Assembly: GCA_964463325.1 (NCBI GenBank)
Contig: CAYXBY010000007.1
Coordinates: 1-44,691, forward strand
DNA length: 44,691 nt
Source of the DNA: UMGS1002 sp964463325
Lineage (GTDB): Bacteria > Bacillota > Clostridia > Oscillospirales > CAG-272
Direction: 5' to 3'
Shown: positions 41,527 through 44,691 of the stretch, piece by piece
Layout of the letters: the number at the start of each line of letters is the position of its first letter
Position numbering within the stretch: position 1 is the first letter of the stretch
Notes under the pieces: model-generated
Told to the model about the DNA's origin: nothing
Seen by the model: only the letters and a program-made list of their open reading frames with translations
Databases searched by the model: none
Program-made: the position numbers and the translations under genes

Positions 41527-41548
41527 CTTTCGAAAGCATTTACGAAAG
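41527..41548. promoter_or_regulatory. candidate operator upstream of the sensor-kinase promoter
   Basis: The perfect palindrome CTTTCGAAAG (41527-41536) is followed by another CGAAAG (41543-41548) exactly 12 bases later, ending 8 bases before the -35 box. This spacing fits a response-regulator dimer binding site for autoregulation. Confidence 0.5.
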
Positions 41549-41556
41549 ATAGATAA

Positions 41557-41585
41557 TTGAATTATTCACGGTTTTGTGGTACAAT
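41557..41585 (+). promoter_or_regulatory. promoter of the two-component operon
   Basis: TTGAAT (41557-41562), a 17-base spacer and TACAAT (41580-41585), about 40 bases before the kinase ATG. The box-to-box sequence differs from the tRNA-Arg promoter at only a few positions. Confidence 0.75.
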
Positions 41586-41623
41586 GGAGTAGGCTATAAT
41601 AATCGTTGCAGGGGATATATATT

Positions 41624-43258
41624 ATGAAAAATAGAAAGCGGTCGGATGCGAAGGGCAATGTTTCGTTAAAGAGCATTCAGAATTTGTTTTTTCGCATTCA
41701 GCTTGTGCTGATAATTTCGCTGGCGCTAATACTTGGTATCACAGGAACCCTGATCAATCTTCAATTTGAAACCGAAAAAAGAGATCAAAACCTTAAAAAC
41801 GTGGCTGAAACCATCGCCAATCTGCCCATGCTCAAGGGCAAGTGGAGCGAATTTGCCAATGGAGGGGACGGTTTTTCCGAATATCTCGATGCGCTAAAGG
41901 GTCCGCTTGAGGATATTGATGTAATATCGGTGGTAAGTCGTGATGGTATTCGCATTTACCATTCCAACCACGACCTTATCGGCACACGCTTTGACGGCAA
42001 TATGCCGGATTTCACAAGCCACACTGAGGGATATTACGCGGTGGACGAGACCGGCCCCTCGGGCAGTCAACGCCGCGCATATGCTGCGGTGTACAACGAC
42101 GACGGCGAATATGTCGGTGTGGTCATGGCTATCATGCTGATGAAAAACATCATGGCCGAGACAGCGCATATGCTTTTTACATTTCTGGTCATCACTATTG
42201 TAGCTATCCTTATTGAGCTTATTATTGCCGGGGAGCTGTCTGTCAAGGTGAAAAGCAGTCTGATGGGCTACGAGCCTGATGTTTTTGCAGCGATGTACAA
42301 AATGCGGGATAATATTCTTGAGACCCTGGCTGAGGGGATACTGGCGGTTGATTCGACCGGGGTGATACAGTTTGCCAATGATGCAGCGACACGCATGCTG
42401 TGTGAGGAGGCATCGGAGACGATTGTGGGGCGGCAAGTGGAGACTCTTGGAGATGCAGTGCTGTCTCGCGCGGTCAGCCGCGGCGGGGCGGAGCGGAATA
42501 TCAGTCTGGCTAAGGCCGACATTATTCTCGATTGTGCACCTATCATGGAGGATGGTCATGCTGTCGGTACGATAGCAATTCTGCACAATCGCTCTGAGTA
42601 TACGAGATTGATGGAGGAGCTTTCCGGAACGCGCTATCTGGTCGATTCGATGAGAGCCAATAATCACGACTTTACTAACAAGCTGCATGTCATTCTTGGC
42701 TTGATCCAGATGGAGATGTACGACGATGCCAGTGCTTATATTCAAAATATTACAATGGTTCAGCGCGAAAATGTCAGTAAGGTTATGAACGCTGTCAGCG
42801 AGCCGGCAGTGGCGGCACTGCTTATTGGCAAGATCGCAAGGGCCTCAGAGTTGAATGTGAATTTCGTTTTGCGCGAAGGCTGTTATTATTCAGCTGCGGA
42901 TATGCACCTCCCCTCGGAAATGCTTATAACCGTGATCGGGAATTTGCTTGACAATGCCTTCGATGCGATGAATGGCAGCAACAATTATAAAGAGCAGAAG
43001 ACGCTGATGTTTGGCATTTATTCGCGGCCCGGGGCCGTGCTGATCACTGTCGATGATACCGGGTGCGGCATTCGAGAAGATAATATAAACAGTATTTTTG
43101 ATAATGGTTATTCCACCAAGGGCGAGGGCCGAGGAATGGGTTTGCACCAGGTGAAGGCAATGGTGGAGAATTTCGGAGGCAGTATTACGGTTGAGTCACA
43201 GGAAAATGTGGGAACATCCTTCTCAGTAAGCTTTTCAAAGGAGAAAAGAAATGTATAA
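41624..43258 (+). CDS. sensor histidine kinase, CitA/DcuS type
   Basis: The 544-residue membrane kinase has a membrane helix at 24-46, an extracytoplasmic PAS-like sensor domain (to about 175), a second helix at 180-202, a cytoplasmic PAS domain (230-325) and the kinase core. The phosphorylated residue is His348 in NHDFTNKLHVILGLIQ, the CitA/DcuS (SpoOB-type) box; the ATPase part has GNLLDNAFDAM, DTGCGI and GRGMGLHQVK. CitA-class kinases sense dicarboxylates, citrate or similar solutes. The start at 41624 follows AGGGGAT; a TTG six codons upstream is less likely. The response regulator overlaps by eight bases. Confidence 0.93.
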   Translation: MKNRKRSDAKGNVSLKSIQNLFFRIQLVLIISLALILGITGTLINLQFETEKRDQNLKNVAETIANLPMLKGKWSEFANGGDGFSEYLDALKGPLEDIDVISVVSRDGIRIYHSNHDLIGTRFDGNMPDFTSHTEGYYAVDETGPSGSQRRAYAAVYNDDGEYVGVVMAIMLMKNIMAETAHMLFTFLVITIVAILIELIIAGELSVKVKSSLMGYEPDVFAAMYKMRDNILETLAEGILAVDSTGVIQFANDAATRMLCEEASETIVGRQVETLGDAVLSRAVSRGGAERNISLAKADIILDCAPIMEDGHAVGTIAILHNRSEYTRLMEELSGTRYLVDSMRANNHDFTNKLHVILGLIQMEMYDDASAYIQNITMVQRENVSKVMNAVSEPAVAALLIGKIARASELNVNFVLREGCYYSAADMHLPSEMLITVIGNLLDNAFDAMNGSNNYKEQKTLMFGIYSRPGAVLITVDDTGCGIREDNINSIFDNGYSTKGEGRGMGLHQVKAMVENFGGSITVESQENVGTSFSVSFSKEKRNV

Positions 43259-43922
43259 GGTGCTGATTGTGGAAGACGACCCGATGGTCGCGATGATAAA
43301 CGAGCAGTATATAAAAAGGAACAAAAGCTTTGAGCTTGTTGGAAGGTGCGCTGACGGCTACAGTGCACTTGATTTTCTCGCCAGTCATAAGGTGGATCTT
43401 ATCGTTCTTGACGTTTACATGCCCAAAATGGACGGCTTTGAAACGCTTCGGATGATCCGAAATAAGCAGATAACCGTTGATGCCATCATGGTGACGGCGG
43501 CAAATGACAGGGAATCGCTCGAGAAGGCGCTGCATCTTGGTATTGTGGATTACCTCGTTAAGCCATTTACCTTCGATCGTTTTCAACTGGCTCTCGGCAA
43601 GTTTATCGCACAGAATAATGCCCTGAAGGACATTGATACATTGAACCAGACCAACATTGATCATATCATCGAAAACTCGCGGCAGAAAAATGACGCTCCG
43701 TTTCCCAAGGGTATTCAGGAGAAGACGCTGCTGCTGATAATGGAGTATCTAAAACTAAATCGCGGTGTGTGGTTTACGGGTGACGAAATTGCCGAGAGGG
43801 TTGGTCTTACCGGCGTAACGGTGCGACGGTATATGAATTATCTGGCAGCTTCAGGGCGGGTCAGTGGTGAGATGAATTACGAGACCGGCGGTCGCCCGTG
43901 CATGCGGTACAAAATAGGATGA
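43251..43922 (+). CDS. response regulator, CitB/DcuR type
   Basis: The 223-residue DNA-binding regulator is the partner of the kinase. The receiver domain (1-120) has Asp9-Asp10, the phosphorylation site Asp54 in IVLDVYMPKMDG and the Lys of YLVKPF. A linker is followed by a winged helix-turn-helix (about 165-220, GDEIAERVGLTGVTVRRYMNYLAASG) of the CitB/DcuR kind. AAAGGAG precedes the ATG inside the kinase gene. No transporter or metabolic target follows within the window; the operator-like CGAAAG repeats upstream of the kinase may be its binding site. Confidence 0.93.
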   Translation: MYKVLIVEDDPMVAMINEQYIKRNKSFELVGRCADGYSALDFLASHKVDLIVLDVYMPKMDGFETLRMIRNKQITVDAIMVTAANDRESLEKALHLGIVDYLVKPFTFDRFQLALGKFIAQNNALKDIDTLNQTNIDHIIENSRQKNDAPFPKGIQEKTLLLIMEYLKLNRGVWFTGDEIAERVGLTGVTVRRYMNYLAASGRVSGEMNYETGGRPCMRYKIG

Positions 43923-43963
43923 AAGCTAAACGCGGCGCCACATGAAAACTCAATATAAAATCC

Positions 43964-44081
43964 CCTTTAGAGCATCACTCTAAAGGACAGTTTGGCAAGA
44001 ATACGGTATATCTCGAAAGAGGCATGCCGTATTTTGCATTTGTGGACACAAATGCAGTGCTTGTCAGGAAAATTGACAAGC
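43964..44081. repeat. chain of four hairpins in an AT-rich gene-free stretch
   Basis: In order: CCTTTAGAG/CTCTAAAGG (43964-43972/43978-43986), AATACGG/CCGTATT (44000-44006/44027-44033), GCATTTGTG/CACAAATGC (44036-44044/44047-44055) and GCTTGTCA/TGACAAGC (44059-44066/44074-44081). After them come AAAAGGAGG and a run of C at about 44126-44135. No gene is supported in 43923-44200; the first hairpin may end the response-regulator transcript but lacks a T-run. Confidence 0.6.
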
Positions 44082-44169
44082 CCATAGATGAGTGTAAAAG
44101 GCCCCTTGTGTAAAAGGAGGTTTCTCCCCCCCCCACCAGAAGGTAATTTGATTAATTTCACTAAACATG

Positions 44170-44198
44170 TTTACAAACCATAAAAAATGTGATATAAT
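44170..44198 (+). promoter_or_regulatory. promoter of the structured RNA
   Basis: TTTACA (44170-44175), a 17-base spacer and TATAAT (44193-44198). The expected start, six to seven bases later, falls on 44204-44205, exactly the first base of the RNA closing stem. Confidence 0.8.
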
Positions 44199-44203
44199 AA
44201 TAG

Positions 44204-44374
44204 CGCCAAACAAAACTTAATATTGAAGCATAAAAAAGAACTCTCTATTTTCATATGGGTGTGGGTCGTATACCCTTTTCTTGTTTGCTGCCATTTTTGA
44301 ATTTGGTAAAAATGCAAATTTCGCTTTGGTGGTAACAAGGAGTTTTCTTTGTGCTTCTTAAGTTTTGTTTGGCG
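44204..44374 (+). ncRNA. candidate structured small RNA with paired ends (6S-like?)
   Basis: The 5' 17 bases (44204-44220) are perfectly complementary to 44358-44374. The stem continues after a 4-nt bulge with GAAGC/GCTTC (44225-44229/44353-44357) and AGAACTC/GAGTTTT (44237-44243/44340-44346). Inside are a 7-bp hairpin GGGTGTG/TATACCC (44257-44263/44269-44275) and an arm CTTGTT/AACAAG (44280-44285/44334-44339) extended by GCTGCCA/TGGTGGT (44287-44293/44327-44333). Promoter and terminator frame it. The 171-nt size and closed rod fit 6S RNA, but the central bubble is lopsided; a MITE with 17-bp ends is the main alternative. No tmRNA, RNase P or SRP RNA signatures are present. Confidence 0.6.
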
Positions 44375-44397
44375 ACAATTGGAGTTTGCGTTTTTCG

Positions 44398-44426
44398 GTG
44401 CGCTGACTTCGGTTGGCGCACTTTTT
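44398..44426 (+). terminator. UUCG-tetraloop terminator after the RNA
   Basis: GTGCGCTGAC (44398-44407) pairs with GTTGGCGCAC (44412-44421) with two wobble pairs around the extra-stable C(TTCG)G loop, followed by TTTTT (44422-44426). It would end the small RNA transcript before the lipoprotein gene. Confidence 0.88.
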
Positions 44427-44466
44427 GTTTCCACCGAAAGAATTTTATATATTTGAGGTGGACAAT

Positions 44467-44691
44467 ATGTCAAACAAAATCAAAATAATCAGTTTATTGT
44501 TGATTCTTTGCGCAAGTGTATTTATATTATGCGCTTGTGACAATGGTGATTCCCATACCCATCAATATGATGAGTGGGCAGAGATAAAATCTGCCACTTG
44601 TACCGAGGCTGGCAAAGAAGCAAGATGCTGCTCGTGCGGCGATATACAAACAAGAACAATATCGATTAAAGAGCACTCTTATGGGGATTGG
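44467..44691 (+). CDS. lipoprotein with Cys-rich surface repeat (truncated by window end)
   Basis: The first 75 codons are visible, without a stop. The N-terminus is a lipoprotein signal: basic MSNKIK, a hydrophobic core and lipobox LCAC with Cys24 as anchor. It continues with HTHQYDEWAEIK, ATCTEAGKEARCCSCGD and KEHSYGDW, the start of a repeat of the type His-x-Tyr-x2-Trp ... Cys-Thr ... Cys-x2-Cys-Gly common in surface proteins of gut Firmicutes. GAGGTGG stands before the ATG. It lies 40 bases beyond the RNA terminator, so it needs readthrough or an unseen promoter. The low GC differs from the rest of the window. Confidence 0.82.
   Translation, partial: MSNKIKIISLLLILCASVFILCACDNGDSHTHQYDEWAEIKSATCTEAGKEARCCSCGDIQTRTISIKEHSYGDW

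Noticed and set aside
43967..44161. 64-codon open frame on the minus strand over the hairpin chain
   Set aside because: It runs through four inverted repeats and the C-run, the usual origin of spurious frames.
44171..44473. 100-codon open frame on the minus strand over the RNA candidate
   Set aside because: It has no convincing ribosome site, runs through the terminator and the promoter, and its composition looks random. The RNA structure explains the region better.

Overview
The window reads as a chromosomal segment of an anaerobic Gram-positive bacterium, most likely a gut Clostridia of the Oscillospiraceae/Ruminococcaceae type. The evidence is the glgBCDAP order with a split ADP-glucose pyrophosphorylase (GlgC plus the degenerate GlgD), strong AGGAGG ribosome sites, many TTGACA-17-TATAAT promoters, a CitA/CitB-type two-component pair, DUF1538 and DUF3737 proteins, and GC-rich palindromic repeats of the GGGGCTCCGCCCC kind. 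A run of ten Ns at 3032-3041 shows that this is a draft scaffold. Most of the window is GC-rich. The last ~750 bases are clearly AT-richer.

Layout: 148-6382 (minus strand) is a branched-chain amino acid ABC uptake operon (binding lipoprotein, LivH, LivM, LivG, LivF) ending in an APC-family permease. A serine hydrolase (minus) diverges from topB (plus) at ~7.75-7.88 kb. topB is followed by an M29 aminopeptidase, a bidirectional terminator, and a convergent DUF3737-PatB pair (minus). 13.7-17.6 kb (plus) holds a glycerophosphodiester phosphodiesterase, a ComEC/Rec2 protein and a CDP-alcohol phosphatidyltransferase. A protein phosphatase (minus) diverges from a two-gene operon (plus) of a duplicated DUF1538 membrane protein and a tandem PII-like protein. 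After a palindromic repeat cluster come an FAD-dependent dehydrogenase and a GldA/F/G-like ABC operon ending in a DUF4340 protein (all minus).

27.77-38.2 kb (plus) is a complete glycogen operon: branching enzyme, GlgC, GlgD, synthase, phosphorylase, a GH13 hydrolase and a small conserved-looking protein translationally coupled to it. A ROK-like regulator follows from its own promoter. Next are a tRNA-Arg(CCT) with two terminators, the 3' remnant of a tyrosine-recombinase gene without its 5' half, and a minus-strand pair (SemiSWEET-like protein, degenerate SGNH-like protein). A CitA/CitB-type sensor kinase and response regulator follow. The AT-rich end holds a chain of hairpins, a promoter placed exactly at the start of a 171-nt closed RNA fold with a UUCG terminator behind it (a strong candidate for a structured small RNA, possibly 6S-like), and the start of a lipoprotein gene cut by the window edge.

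The observations most worth following are the 44.2-44.4 kb RNA candidate; the DUF1538/tandem-PII operon with a probable ATT start and an unusual junction; a pair of nearly identical promoters for tRNA-Arg and the sensor kinase bracketing the recombinase remnant; and the small uncharacterised gene coupled to the glycogen operon.
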